A stretch of DNA of 64,000 bases from positions 806,001-870,000 of the forward strand of contig OY782766.1 in the NCBI GenBank assembly GCA_963678235.1, in the 5' to 3' direction. The DNA is from JABMQB01 sp963678235. GTDB lineage: Bacteria; Bacteroidota; Bacteroidia; Bacteroidales; Prolixibacteraceae. This document shows, in pieces, positions 52,554 through 61,514 of this stretch; positions within the stretch are counted from its first letter, which is position 1, and each line of letters starts with the position of its first letter. Under the pieces are notes generated by a model. The model saw only the letters and a program-made list of their open reading frames with translations. It was not told where the DNA came from and searched no databases. Made by a program: the position numbers and the translations under genes.

Positions 52554-53771
52554 TTAACTTAAAAATGCCGAAATCGTTTCTTTCAGTTCATCCAACCTGG
52601 GTTCGACAATATTTTTATTTGCTTCTGAAATTTCTTTTTTTAGCTTTTCGCGTTCCGAAAAAGCTTTGGTTAAGTTTTCCAGGATAAGATCACCGGGCTC
52701 ATTCACACAATCACCTATCCAAGTATAATTTAAGGTATCTTTAAATAGCCCGTTAAATTTTCTACTATACGCCATTGGGAATACCGGGACTCCTGTTGAA
52801 AATGCGGCAATGCAGGAATGCATGCGTGCCCCTATGAAAAAATCCATTCCACTGATGTAATTTTTGGCTTTTATCGGATCAGTAAAAGGTTCTGCCAGAA
52901 TCAGTTCCTGATATTTTTCCTGAACCTGTTTTGAAACCAAATAATCGTTTTCAACTTCGAAGTCTTCAGGAATTACATGTGGAATTAAGTGAACCTGCAC
53001 ATCTTTTTGCTGTGTGAAAAATTGTATCGTATTGTCAATTAACTTTTTATAATCTGCTTTTAAACCGAACTGATTATCCTTTGTATAGCCGCCGTTCCAC
53101 AATAACCCCGAAATATTTATCCCAACGTTAATTTTGCCGTTGTTTATTTCATTCCTTGTAAATGGCAAATAAAAAGCAACATCAATTGATTCTTTTATTT
53201 TATCTGTATCTAAATACTGCGCTGTGTAATCGTAACTTTGCTTGTCCCTGCTTATTACCATTTGAAGTTTCTTCATCCAATAAAATGCTTTCTTCTCACG
53301 CTTTTTGAGCTGAAACGGACCAATTGTCTGTGGTAATAATAGTTGTTTCTTATGTATAAGTGAGAAAAAAATCTTTGAACTTAATATTCTTTTGAAACGC
53401 TCTTTGCCATAAATATCGGTAAAACTGTCCCCTTCGGCAATGTCTAAAATATAATCCAGTTGGAGTATTTTAAGCGTATGCAACTTTTTAGAATGCACGA
53501 CCAACGCCGCCAAAGAGCGCCAATATGTAAAATCCAATCCATAAATATTCTGAAATTCAATTACCTTCTCATTTATAATTAAAGTGCCTGTGGTATTCTC
53601 TGAACTGCCAATAAAGTTAAATGTTGCGTCAATTCCCTTTTCATATACAATATCCTGCAGCAATGATAAAGTAGAATAAGCGAGGGCAGATACTCCCATA
53701 TTTTTATTGTACGGATTTGCCCAAACTATTCCAATAGATATTGGCTTTTGGCTTTTATTGCGCTTATTCAT
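52554..53771 (-). CDS. Polysaccharide pyruvyl transferase family protein
   Basis: 405 residues from the chosen start. PS_pyruv_trans domain: GIVWANPYNKNMGVSALAYSTL at the start, LLLPQTIGPF, RDKQSYDY, and GARMHSCIAAFSTGVPVFPMAYSRK. It transfers pyruvate from phosphoenolpyruvate to form a ketal on a sugar, giving the polymer negative charge. An in-frame ATG 30 bp upstream (53801) is an alternative start. First structural gene after upxY and probably paired with the FrhB-like protein. Confidence 0.9.
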   Translation of the reverse strand: MNKRNKSQKPISIGIVWANPYNKNMGVSALAYSTLSLLQDIVYEKGIDATFNFIGSSENTTGTLIINEKVIEFQNIYGLDFTYWRSLAALVVHSKKLHTLKILQLDYILDIAEGDSFTDIYGKERFKRILSSKIFFSLIHKKQLLLPQTIGPFQLKKREKKAFYWMKKLQMVISRDKQSYDYTAQYLDTDKIKESIDVAFYLPFTRNEINNGKINVGINISGLLWNGGYTKDNQFGLKADYKKLIDNTIQFFTQQKDVQVHLIPHVIPEDFEVENDYLVSKQVQEKYQELILAEPFTDPIKAKNYISGMDFFIGARMHSCIAAFSTGVPVFPMAYSRKFNGLFKDTLNYTWIGDCVNEPGDLILENLTKAFSEREKLKKEISEANKNIVEPRLDELKETISAFLS

Positions 53772-53847
53772 CTTATCAGGGAATGTATAATTTGAAATCA
53801 ATCAACAAAAGTTGATAGGAGAGGAACATCTTATAATGCTTTATTGA

Positions 53848-54384
53848 TTATTTATTGAGACCGGAATCAGGCTCTAAAACCTTAATCTCGTCTTTTGAAA
53901 TATTGGCAAACAAACTACAATTCATTACATCAAGGCGAACCAAAATCCGCGACTGTCCAAATACCTGTGTAATCTCACCTTTCAATCCTTTAAGTGATCC
54001 ATAAATTACTTCTGCGGCAACGCCTTTTTTAATACGGTCGTAGGATAAAGTCACTTCTTCTTTACTATTCTCAATTAAAGTTTTAATGCTTTCGATTTGT
54101 ATTGCAGGAATAGCCTGGGCCTTACCTCCAAAACTTACATATTTAACCGCTCCCTGAACACCAAGAACATTGAAAAATTCTTTATTGCTGACTTTCACAA
54201 ACACATAGCTTTTAAATACTGGTTCTTCTACCCATTTTTTTCGGTCACTCCAGTATTTAAGTACCTTCCTCAAAGGCAAATAGCATTCAATTCCTAATTC
54301 TTCTAAGCGCCCTGCCAGTTTTTTTTCTGTATTCGCTTTTGTATAAACAGCGTACCAGTTATATGTTGCTTTTTTAAACTCCAT
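53848..54384 (-). CDS. upxY: UpxY-family transcription antiterminator (NusG paralogue)
   Basis: 178 residues. NGN domain at about 8-110 (YNWYAVYTKANTEKKLAGRL, PVFKSYVFVKV) and a KOW domain at about 120-165 (GSLKGLKGEITQVFG). Specialised NusG paralogues of this kind head Bacteroidota capsule loci and let RNA polymerase read through the 5' untranslated region of their own operon. Its place as first gene of the minus-strand locus fits exactly. It should control the whole 17-kb polysaccharide block downstream. Confidence 0.93.
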   Translation of the reverse strand: MEFKKATYNWYAVYTKANTEKKLAGRLEELGIECYLPLRKVLKYWSDRKKWVEEPVFKSYVFVKVSNKEFFNVLGVQGAVKYVSFGGKAQAIPAIQIESIKTLIENSKEEVTLSYDRIKKGVAAEVIYGSLKGLKGEITQVFGQSRILVRLDVMNCSLFANISKDEIKVLEPDSGLNK

Positions 54385-54436
54385 ATCTTTTTAATCCTCT
54401 TGCGTTGTTGTTTGTCCAGTACACTTATTTAATTAT

Positions 54437-54709
54437 TTATTGGTATTGTTTGCGTTCAATAATCCTTTTTAGAGACATATTTTCAAGGCTTAATTCGGCA
54501 AACATTCTTTTCAACTTGTCGTTTTCTTCTTCAAGTAAGTTTATTTTACTGATCTCAGAAACGCTTAACCCTTTATACTTGTTTTTCCAATTGTAAAAAG
54601 TTGCCTGGCTGATACCATATTTGCTCACTAAGTCTTGTATGGAAGTTCCATCTTCATATTCCATAAGGACTTTGTGAATTTGTTCTTCACGATACCTCTT
54701 TCTCGACAT
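54437..54709 (-). CDS. Orphan IS3-type OrfA (helix-turn-helix plus leucine zipper)
   Basis: 90 residues. HTH_Tnp_1 domain (RYREEQIHKVLMEYEDG, SIQDLVSKYGISQATFYNWK) and a C-terminal coiled coil (LLEEENDKLKRMFAELSLEN), which is the complete OrfA of an IS3-family element. No OrfB reading frame or terminal inverted repeat is found: upxY begins 52 bp downstream, where OrfB should be. It is either a remnant or a retained DNA-binding protein. Same strand as upxY and likely on the same transcript. Confidence 0.85.
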   Translation of the reverse strand: MSRKRYREEQIHKVLMEYEDGTSIQDLVSKYGISQATFYNWKNKYKGLSVSEISKINLLEEENDKLKRMFAELSLENMSLKRIIERKQYQ

Positions 54710-55575
54710 AATTAATAATTTTTTAGATTCAATTTGTAGTTTTTAGCTGAAGTTGTTCAAAAATTTAAGATTCAATGGTATTACTTTTCGGTAGCTAAAG
54801 TTTCAACTTCATTATCTTCGGATATAAAAAAGAGAATGTACAAACAGCATTTACAGGCATTTTACAGGTCATAAAAGAAAAGAACGTAAAACTTCTGTAT
54901 AAGATTTCGTACAAATATTGATGTTATTGTTTATTCAAGTTAATCTATTTGAAATACAGATGTTTAGATAATTAAAATTTGGATTCGTTGTAAAGGTATC
55001 CCTACAGTCACTCACACTTTATTGTCGTCTCCCTTCCTCCGTCTGAAGTTCAATTTTGACTAATTATTTGTGGATGATACTTGATAAATTTTCTGAAAAC
55101 TTACTGTTTTTCTAGAAAATTTCGCGACCTTTTTAGAAACAATTTTAAAATATTTATTGTTTAGTTAAATATTTATTCCAAAAAGAGGAAAAAGGACTAC
55201 CATAATTATTCCTAAAAACTTTAATGGCTCATTATTAGATACTTATTAAATACATAAAACAAACTTTTGTCTCAATTTGGGAAAAACATTCCCTTTATTA
55301 CCTACAAATCGGGTATTTGCAGCTGATTTGTTATGAAAATCAAATAGATTTTTTTTATTGGGAAAAAAGAGATTAACTTAATCTTCATTGAAATTCAATT
55401 TTAATTATTTCCATTTAATTTTAGAAATAATTAGAATTTATTAGAATAATCCAGGTGTATATATTTTATGCCACCGTAAAATAAACTTAAAATAATTCGC
55501 ATTTAGATTCAACAGGCTTTCATTAGTAAACAGTTTTATATACTTTTATATGTCAATAAAATAAAACGAGAAATC
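54710..55575. other. 866-bp gene-free region between the polysaccharide locus and ferritin
   Basis: No gene or recognisable relic is seen on either strand. It is very AT-rich, with a long-range inverted repeat TGAAGTTG/CAACTTCA (54750-54757 and 54804-54811) close to the IS3-type OrfA gene. It must contain the promoter(s) and untranslated leader of the minus-strand locus and the ferritin promoter. For ferritin, a TACTTTTA sequence at about 55542 loosely fits the Bacteroidota -7 element. Confidence 0.4.
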
Positions 55576-56091
55576 ATGTTGAAAAAGGAAGTTTTAGATT
55601 CTATAAACGATCAGATTAATGCTGAATTCTACTCGGCATATCTTTATTTATCCATGTCTGCGTTTTTTCAAGACAAAGGATTATCCGGGTTTGCAAATTG
55701 GATGATGATTCAATTTCAAGAGGAACAGTCTCATGCAATGAAATTTTTTAATTACATCAATGAGCGAGGTGGAAAGGTTGAATTAAAAGCGGTTGAAGCT
55801 GTCCCAACTGATTTTGATAGTATACTTGCTGTTTGGGAGCAAACCCTTGCACACGAACAAATGGTTACCGACCGTATCAATAAAATGATGGATGTGGCAA
55901 TAGCTGCAAGTGACCACGCCACAAAAAGTTTTTTACAATGGTTTGTTGATGAGCAGGTTGAAGAAGAAGCCAATGTAACCGAAATTCTGGATACTTTGAA
56001 ACTTATAGATGGACAGGGAAATGGCATATTTATGCTGGACAGGGAAATGAAGCAACGAGTATTTGTTGATACAGCAAACGGAGCAGGTTAA
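55576..56091 (+). CDS. ftnA: Ferritin
   Basis: 171 residues, four-helix ferritin. Ferroxidase-site residues are visible in NAEFYSAYLYLSMS, QEEQSHAMKFF and EEEANVTEIL. It oxidises Fe2+ and stores iron in a 24-mer in the cytoplasm. Single gene with its own terminator 25 bp downstream. Confidence 0.96.
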   Translation: MLKKEVLDSINDQINAEFYSAYLYLSMSAFFQDKGLSGFANWMMIQFQEEQSHAMKFFNYINERGGKVELKAVEAVPTDFDSILAVWEQTLAHEQMVTDRINKMMDVAIAASDHATKSFLQWFVDEQVEEEANVTEILDTLKLIDGQGNGIFMLDREMKQRVFVDTANGAG

Positions 56092-56115
56092 AAAAATTAG
56101 ATACCAAATTAATTT

Positions 56116-56155
56116 AAAGACTGTCCGTACAATTTGGATGGTCTTTTTTATTTTT
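56116..56155 (+). terminator. Terminator of the ferritin gene
   Basis: An 11-bp stem with two G-U pairs (AAAGACTGTCC/GGATGGTCTTT) is followed by a run of T's. It ends just before the relA-type start. Confidence 0.8.
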
Positions 56156-56159
56156 GAAT

Positions 56160-58343
56160 ATGAACGTAGAGGAAATTTATATTAAATATGACCAACTTCT
56201 GGAACAGTGCCGATTAGTTTGTGAGGATGGCTCAATCCCGAAAATTGAAAAAGCTTTTCATTACAGCAAAACAATTTTAAAAGACAAGAAATTTACAACA
56301 GGGGAGGGAATATTAAACCATTCACTTGACGTTGCTCTTATTATTGCATCTGAAATTGGCTTGGGTGTTAATTCTGTTGTTACAGGGCTTCTGCATAATG
56401 TGATGTACTCGGAACTGGAAGAAAAGGCAGATCCGAAATACATTGTTGATGAATTCGGGGAACTCGTTTTTAATATCCTTGAAGGAATGGCGAAAATTAA
56501 TTCCCTGGGTACCGATACTGTTGACCTTCATTCCGAAAATTACAGAAAACTTCTATTAGCCCTGGCGGGTGATATGCGTGTGATCCTAATTAAAATTGCG
56601 GATCGCCTGCAAGTAATGCGAAACCTGGATTCGTACGAAGAAGAAGTCCAGTCAAAATTGGTAAGCGAAACAACACATTTATATGCACCATTGGCACATA
56701 GGCTGGGCTTATATAAGGTTAATTCTGAATTTCTCGATTTATGTTTAAGGTACAATAAACGAGATGAGTATAACGATGTATTGGAGCATTTGCTACAAAC
56801 AGAAGAGGCCAGGAATAACTTTGTGGTTGAGTTTGTTAAACCAATCGAGAAAAAACTTTTAAAAAAAGGCTTCAAGTTCGAAATGAAAGCCCGTACAAAA
56901 TCAATTTATTCCATTTGGAATAAAATGCAAAAAAAGGAAGTTTCTTTTGACGAAGTACTTGACTTATTTGCAATTAGGGTTATTCTGGATTCAAAAGATG
57001 AACACGAAAAAGCCGATTGTTGGACAGTATATTCCATCATCACAGAAGAATACCAAACCAATACCGAAAGGCTAAGGGACTGGATAACCATTCCAAAATC
57101 AAATGGATACGAGTCGCTGCACACCACAGTGATGGGACCTTATGGCAAATGGGTTGAAATCCAGATAAGGACACAGCGAATGGATGAAATTGCTGAAAAA
57201 GGCCTTGCTGCACATTGGAAATACAAAGGTGGAAGCGAGAGCAAGGAATTAGACAAATGGTTAACCGGAATCAGGGATGTGCTCGAAAATCCGGAAATTA
57301 GCATTGTTGACTTTATCGATGATTTTAAGATTAGCGCTTACGAAGACGAAATATTCGTATTTACGCCAAAAGGTGACCTTATTAAACTACCCAAAGGTGC
57401 CACCATGTTGGATTTTGCTTATGAAATACATTCCGACCTTGGCGACAAGTGTGTAGGGGGAAGGATTGACGGAAGAAAGGTAACACTGAAACATAAATTA
57501 ACCAATGGTGATTATGTATCTATCGATACCAGCACATCTCAAAAACCAAAAATTGACTGGCTTGAATTTGTTGTGACATCGAAAGCCAAAACACGGATTA
57601 AGTCGAGCTTAAACGAAGAGAAAAAAAGAGAAGCCGCTAATGGTAAAGAGCTCCTATTAAGGAAATTAAAGAACTGGAAAATTGATTACAACGAAGAAGT
57701 AATCCGAACAATGCTCAAGCATTTTAATTATAAGTTGGCAATCGATTTATATTACAACATTTCTCTCGGAAAGGTTGAGCCACTTGAAATAAAAAGCCTT
57801 CTTACAAAGAAAGAAGAAGATACTACAAAAGATAAAATTAATGAGCTTCTTCCACAGGAAGATACCAAAGAATTTAGCTTTGAAGGAGGTGATGATTTTT
57901 TAGTTATCGATAATAACCTTAAAAACGTTAACTATAAATTGGCACAATGTTGTAATCCGGTTTTGGGAGATACAATATTTGGATTTGTCACTATAAAAGA
58001 TGGGATAAAAATCCACCGAAAAAGTTGCCCTAATGCTCCGGACATGATTACGAGGTTCCCATACCGGGTTATCAAAGCAAAATGGAAAAACAGTTCCACC
58101 CGTAATTCATTTTTGGCTTCGATCTACATTACTGGTACCGAACAGGCAAGCATTCTGGGGGACATTTCGAGCGTAATTGCAAAAGATATTGGTGTGCAAA
58201 TGAGGGCACTCAAAATAGAATCGGACCTGGGTACTTTCCAGGCTTCGCTAAATGTTTTAGTATATGACCTTGATCATCTTGATTTTTTAATGCTGCGTTT
58301 AAAGAATGTTAATGGCGTTATTTCTGTTAGCAGAAAAGACTAG
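56160..58343 (+). CDS. relA: RelA/SpoT-family (p)ppGpp synthetase with degenerate HD domain
   Basis: 727 residues. HD region (about 45-200), synthetase domain (about 240-350: KSIYSIWNKMQKKE, LFAIRVILDS, IPKSNGYESLHTTVMGP, VEIQIRTQRMDEIAEKGLAAHWKYK), TGS domain (about 395-460, IFVFTPKGDLIKLPKGAT) and C-terminal Zn-finger and ACT domains (QCCNPVLGD; SFLASIYITG). The HD motif reads LLHNV (His79-Asn80) where active hydrolases have HD, and the following ED is also missing. So it probably only makes (p)ppGpp. The synthetase loop is RLRDW, closer to bifunctional Rel enzymes than to EFDD of RelA. I chose the ATG over a TTG two codons upstream. Confidence 0.93.
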   Translation: MNVEEIYIKYDQLLEQCRLVCEDGSIPKIEKAFHYSKTILKDKKFTTGEGILNHSLDVALIIASEIGLGVNSVVTGLLHNVMYSELEEKADPKYIVDEFGELVFNILEGMAKINSLGTDTVDLHSENYRKLLLALAGDMRVILIKIADRLQVMRNLDSYEEEVQSKLVSETTHLYAPLAHRLGLYKVNSEFLDLCLRYNKRDEYNDVLEHLLQTEEARNNFVVEFVKPIEKKLLKKGFKFEMKARTKSIYSIWNKMQKKEVSFDEVLDLFAIRVILDSKDEHEKADCWTVYSIITEEYQTNTERLRDWITIPKSNGYESLHTTVMGPYGKWVEIQIRTQRMDEIAEKGLAAHWKYKGGSESKELDKWLTGIRDVLENPEISIVDFIDDFKISAYEDEIFVFTPKGDLIKLPKGATMLDFAYEIHSDLGDKCVGGRIDGRKVTLKHKLTNGDYVSIDTSTSQKPKIDWLEFVVTSKAKTRIKSSLNEEKKREAANGKELLLRKLKNWKIDYNEEVIRTMLKHFNYKLAIDLYYNISLGKVEPLEIKSLLTKKEEDTTKDKINELLPQEDTKEFSFEGGDDFLVIDNNLKNVNYKLAQCCNPVLGDTIFGFVTIKDGIKIHRKSCPNAPDMITRFPYRVIKAKWKNSSTRNSFLASIYITGTEQASILGDISSVIAKDIGVQMRALKIESDLGTFQASLNVLVYDLDHLDFLMLRLKNVNGVISVSRKD

Positions 58344-58345
58344 AA

Positions 58346-58621
58346 ATGAATAAGGTTTTTTTTGAAAATATAGAGAATCTCATCGACAAAGGTGAATTAG
58401 AACAAGCAGAGAGATTGCTTAAAAAAGAAGGAATTTCCGAAACTGTTCAGTACCTGCTTTTACTGGGGAAAATCAAACAGAAACAACAGCAATGGGGCGA
58501 AGCAATAAATACATACCAAAAAGTTATTTCGATAGAGGAAGATAACAAAGAAGCAAAACTGCAGATACATATTATAAGGAATATCTTGAATTTTTACAAT
58601 CCCGAAATGTTTAATCCTTAA
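58346..58621 (+). CDS. Small TPR-like protein
   Basis: 91 residues, 2 bp after the relA-type stop, so translationally linked. The helical repeat NLIDKGELEQAERLLKKEG and KQQQWGEAINTYQKVISIEEDNKEA fits about one and a half tetratricopeptide repeats. No signal peptide, therefore cytoplasmic. A protein-protein interaction role, perhaps with the synthetase, is inference from coupling only. Confidence 0.8.
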   Translation: MNKVFFENIENLIDKGELEQAERLLKKEGISETVQYLLLLGKIKQKQQQWGEAINTYQKVISIEEDNKEAKLQIHIIRNILNFYNPEMFNP

Positions 58622-58825
58622 CATGTTACTTCGCAATTATACAAATTCAGCCAGTACCATGAATTGTACTTGCTTATCTTCAAATAGCCGTGTAACAAAT
58701 TGTTTGAATGCATTTTAAACTCCAAAAATAATTTAGGAATTTAAATCATTATTATTATTTTTGGCTTTCATCAAATAATTTTGGAAGAATTAAATACAAT
58801 TTATAATACTAAAAAAGGAATTACT

Positions 58826-59683
58826 ATGAAGGGATTATTTCTCATAATGTTGATCGGGATAGCTGCACTTGTTTCGAATGCGCAAGATGCAGCAGAAAAA
58901 ATTAATGCGGCGAATGAAGCTTTACAAGCTAAAGATTATGCAAAAGCATTCACCCTGTACGAAGAGGCACTCAATAATATTGGTGATGTTCAGGTTGACA
59001 ATTCAATTAACTATAATGTTGGTTTTGCTGCATATAAAGCAGATAACTTTGAAGGTGCGATAAAATATTTTAACCTTGCTATTGAAGCAGAAGCGAATGT
59101 TGCAAATTCATATGAATACATTGCAAATTCATATAACAAACTAAAAAAATACACTAATGCAGTTGAAACATATGAAAAAGCAGCTTCTATTAGTGAGGCT
59201 GAAGATGCAAAATCAATGATTTACAATGGTGCAATTGCGGCTTATAAAGGTAAACTTTATGACAAGGCAATTGAGTTGTTTGGTCAGTCAGTTGAAAACG
59301 ATTATAAGGGCGAAACCGCATTATTTTATAAAGCTGTTGTTCTTAAAAAACAAGACAAAGACGATGAATATAAGGCAACTTTAGAGGAAGGGGCCGAAAA
59401 ATTCCCAGGCGATAAAAAAATTGCTCCTGCATTAGCAAAAGTCTATGTTTCAGAGGGAAATGAAACATACAAAAAAGGCGTTGAAATTTTAAATGCTGCC
59501 AACCAAAAAGTTAACGATGGCTCATTAAGTACGGAAGACGATGCTTATACTGCGGAAGTTACCAAAGCAAAAGCAGAATTCGAAGCTGCTGCAGAAATCC
59601 TTGAAAAAGCAGTTAAATTAGATTCATCTAATGCAAATGCATCAACGTTGCTCGACGCTTGTAAAAAGAATTTAACAATCTAA
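58826..59683 (+). CDS. Periplasmic TPR protein
   Basis: 285 residues from the chosen start. Signal peptide (GLFLIMLIGIAALVSNAQ), then at least five tetratricopeptide repeats (for example AKDYAKAFTLYEEAL, ADNFEGAIKYFNLAIEAE, LKKYTNAVETYEKAASI, GKLYDKAIELFGQSV). A long acidic C-terminal helix follows (TAEVTKAKAEFEAAAEILEKAVKLD). A TTG 45 bp upstream is in frame but would put polar residues before the signal peptide. Function unknown; probably a scaffold in the periplasm. Own terminator downstream. Confidence 0.85.
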   Translation: MKGLFLIMLIGIAALVSNAQDAAEKINAANEALQAKDYAKAFTLYEEALNNIGDVQVDNSINYNVGFAAYKADNFEGAIKYFNLAIEAEANVANSYEYIANSYNKLKKYTNAVETYEKAASISEAEDAKSMIYNGAIAAYKGKLYDKAIELFGQSVENDYKGETALFYKAVVLKKQDKDDEYKATLEEGAEKFPGDKKIAPALAKVYVSEGNETYKKGVEILNAANQKVNDGSLSTEDDAYTAEVTKAKAEFEAAAEILEKAVKLDSSNANASTLLDACKKNLTI

Positions 59684-59707
59684 CGATAATATAATACCAA
59701 GTTGCAC

Positions 59708-59739
59708 AGCCCTGGAGAGTTTTCTTCAGGGCTTTTTGT
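59708..59739 (+). terminator. Terminator after the TPR gene
   Basis: Stem AGCCCTG/CAGGGCT, extended by AGA/TCT inside, is followed by TTTTTG. It begins 25 bp after the stop. Confidence 0.9.
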
Positions 59740-59804
59740 TTTATGGTCCATGCAGAAAATCTTAATTGTTTTTATAATTTTGAGAAAACAAAAACTGCAT
59801 TATT

Positions 59805-61448
59805 ATGAAAAACTACATTTTTATATTCACGGTTGCAGCCTTTCTACTTACAGGATGCCACCCAAAAACAAAAGAATCTACAAGTCAAACAAACATGGAC
59901 GATATTATGCAAAAAGCAAATGAATTTGCATCCTTCAGGTTAACAACCGATTTAAGCGTATTAACAGAAAAAGAAAAACAAATGCTTCCTTTTTTATTTC
60001 AGGCTGCTGATATTATGCAGGAAATTTATTGGGAAGAAGCATTTGGAAATAAAGATGAGTTGTTTTCAAAATACACCGATGAAGCCTTGGTCAAATTTAT
60101 AAATATAAACTATGGCCCGTGGGAAAGATTAAACGACAATAAACCGTTTATTTCTGATTTTGAAGCAAAACCTGATGGGGCAAATTTTTATCCTGTAGAT
60201 ATTACGAAAGAAGAATTTGAGGCATGGGAGAATGAAGAAAAAGCAAGCTTGTATACGCTTATTCGAAGAAACGATGAAGGAAATTTAGTGTCTATTCCAT
60301 ACCACATTGCATTTAAAGAACAAATTACAAAAGCATCTGAATTAATTTTGCAAGCTGCTGAACTTGCCGAAGACCAGGGGCTAAAAAACTATCTTGAATC
60401 CCGGGCAAAAGCTTTACTATCCGATGATTACTACGAAAGTGATATTGCTTGGTTGGATATGAAAACCAATTCGATTGACTTCATAGTTGGACCTATCGAA
60501 AACTATGAAGACCAGTTATTCGGATATAAAGCTGCCCACGAATCCTTTATCCTGATTAAAGATAAAGAATGGAGTGCCAAATTAGAAAAATATGGTGCTT
60601 TGCTTCCTGAGTTGCAAAAAGAATTGCCATGCGAAGAAAAATATAAAAATGAAACTCCGGGTTCAGATGCCGATATGAATGTGTACGATGCAATTTATTA
60701 TGCAGGCGATTGCAATGCCGGAAGTAAGACCATCGCAATTAACCTTCCAAACGATGAAAAAGTCAGGGCAATGAAAGGAAGTCGTAAGCTGCAATTAAAA
60801 AATTCCATGCAGGCAAAATTCGATAAAATTTTGATTCCCATATCTGAATTATTGATTGATGAAGAACAGCAAAAACATGTAAAATTTGATGCATTTTTCG
60901 AAAATACAATGTTCCATGAAGTAGCTCACGGACTTGGGCTCGGAAAAACAACCGACCAGAGTGCAACAGTACGCGAAGCCCTAAAAGATGCATACACTTC
61001 CATTGAAGAAGGCAAAGCCGATATTTTGGGTTTGTGGTGTGTATATAAATTAAATGAAATAGGGGAATTTACTGATAAAGACATGATGGACAATTTTGTA
61101 ACCTTCATGGCAGGAATCTTTCGTTCTGTGAGATTTGGCGCAGCAAGTGCACACGGTAAGGCAAACATGATGCGTTTTAATTATTTTCAAGAAAAAGGTG
61201 CATTTGAATACAGCGAGGAAACAGGTAAATACAAAGTGGATTTTGATAAAATGAAAGAGTCAATGCTCGAATTGTCTGAGTTTATCCTCAAAATTCAAGG
61301 AGATGGCGATTATGATCAAGCTGCAAAACTTATCGAAGAAAAAGGAATAATAAAACCTGAACTGCAGCAGGATTTGGATAAAATATCGGAAGCTGGTATT
61401 CCAAGGGATATTGTCTTTGAGCAAGGTCCCGAAGTTTTAGGCTTATAG
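59805..61448 (+). CDS. M49-like (dipeptidyl-peptidase III-type) zinc peptidase lipoprotein
   Basis: 547 residues. Lipobox LLTGC (Cys18), then an M49-like body. The zinc motif is HEVAHG (residues 371-375, HEXXH) with the second motif EEGKAD (401-406), followed by the M49-like end ARFNYF-type block (MMRFNYFQEKGAF). Classical DPP III has HEXXXH; members with a five-residue HEXXH are rare but known (for example in Caldithrix). It would release dipeptides or act on other substrates at the cell envelope. Monocistronic, between two terminator-bounded units. Confidence 0.82.
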   Translation: MKNYIFIFTVAAFLLTGCHPKTKESTSQTNMDDIMQKANEFASFRLTTDLSVLTEKEKQMLPFLFQAADIMQEIYWEEAFGNKDELFSKYTDEALVKFININYGPWERLNDNKPFISDFEAKPDGANFYPVDITKEEFEAWENEEKASLYTLIRRNDEGNLVSIPYHIAFKEQITKASELILQAAELAEDQGLKNYLESRAKALLSDDYYESDIAWLDMKTNSIDFIVGPIENYEDQLFGYKAAHESFILIKDKEWSAKLEKYGALLPELQKELPCEEKYKNETPGSDADMNVYDAIYYAGDCNAGSKTIAINLPNDEKVRAMKGSRKLQLKNSMQAKFDKILIPISELLIDEEQQKHVKFDAFFENTMFHEVAHGLGLGKTTDQSATVREALKDAYTSIEEGKADILGLWCVYKLNEIGEFTDKDMMDNFVTFMAGIFRSVRFGAASAHGKANMMRFNYFQEKGAFEYSEETGKYKVDFDKMKESMLELSEFILKIQGDGDYDQAAKLIEEKGIIKPELQQDLDKISEAGIPRDIVFEQGPEVLGL

Positions 61449-61514
61449 TATTAATAATCCTTCTTTAACTTCTTATTAACAATAATAGGGGATTGGTATT
61501 ATTATATTTGTAGT

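Noticed and set aside
37243..54384. Phase-variable promoter inversion for the polysaccharide locus
   Set aside because: No recombinase gene and no long inverted-repeat pair flanking the promoter region were recognised, although many Bacteroides capsule loci have them.
54410..54423. TGTACTGGACAAAC (minus strand) as a terminal repeat of the IS3-type element
   Set aside because: It points away from the OrfA gene and no matching copy is found upstream, so it cannot be the partner end of that element.
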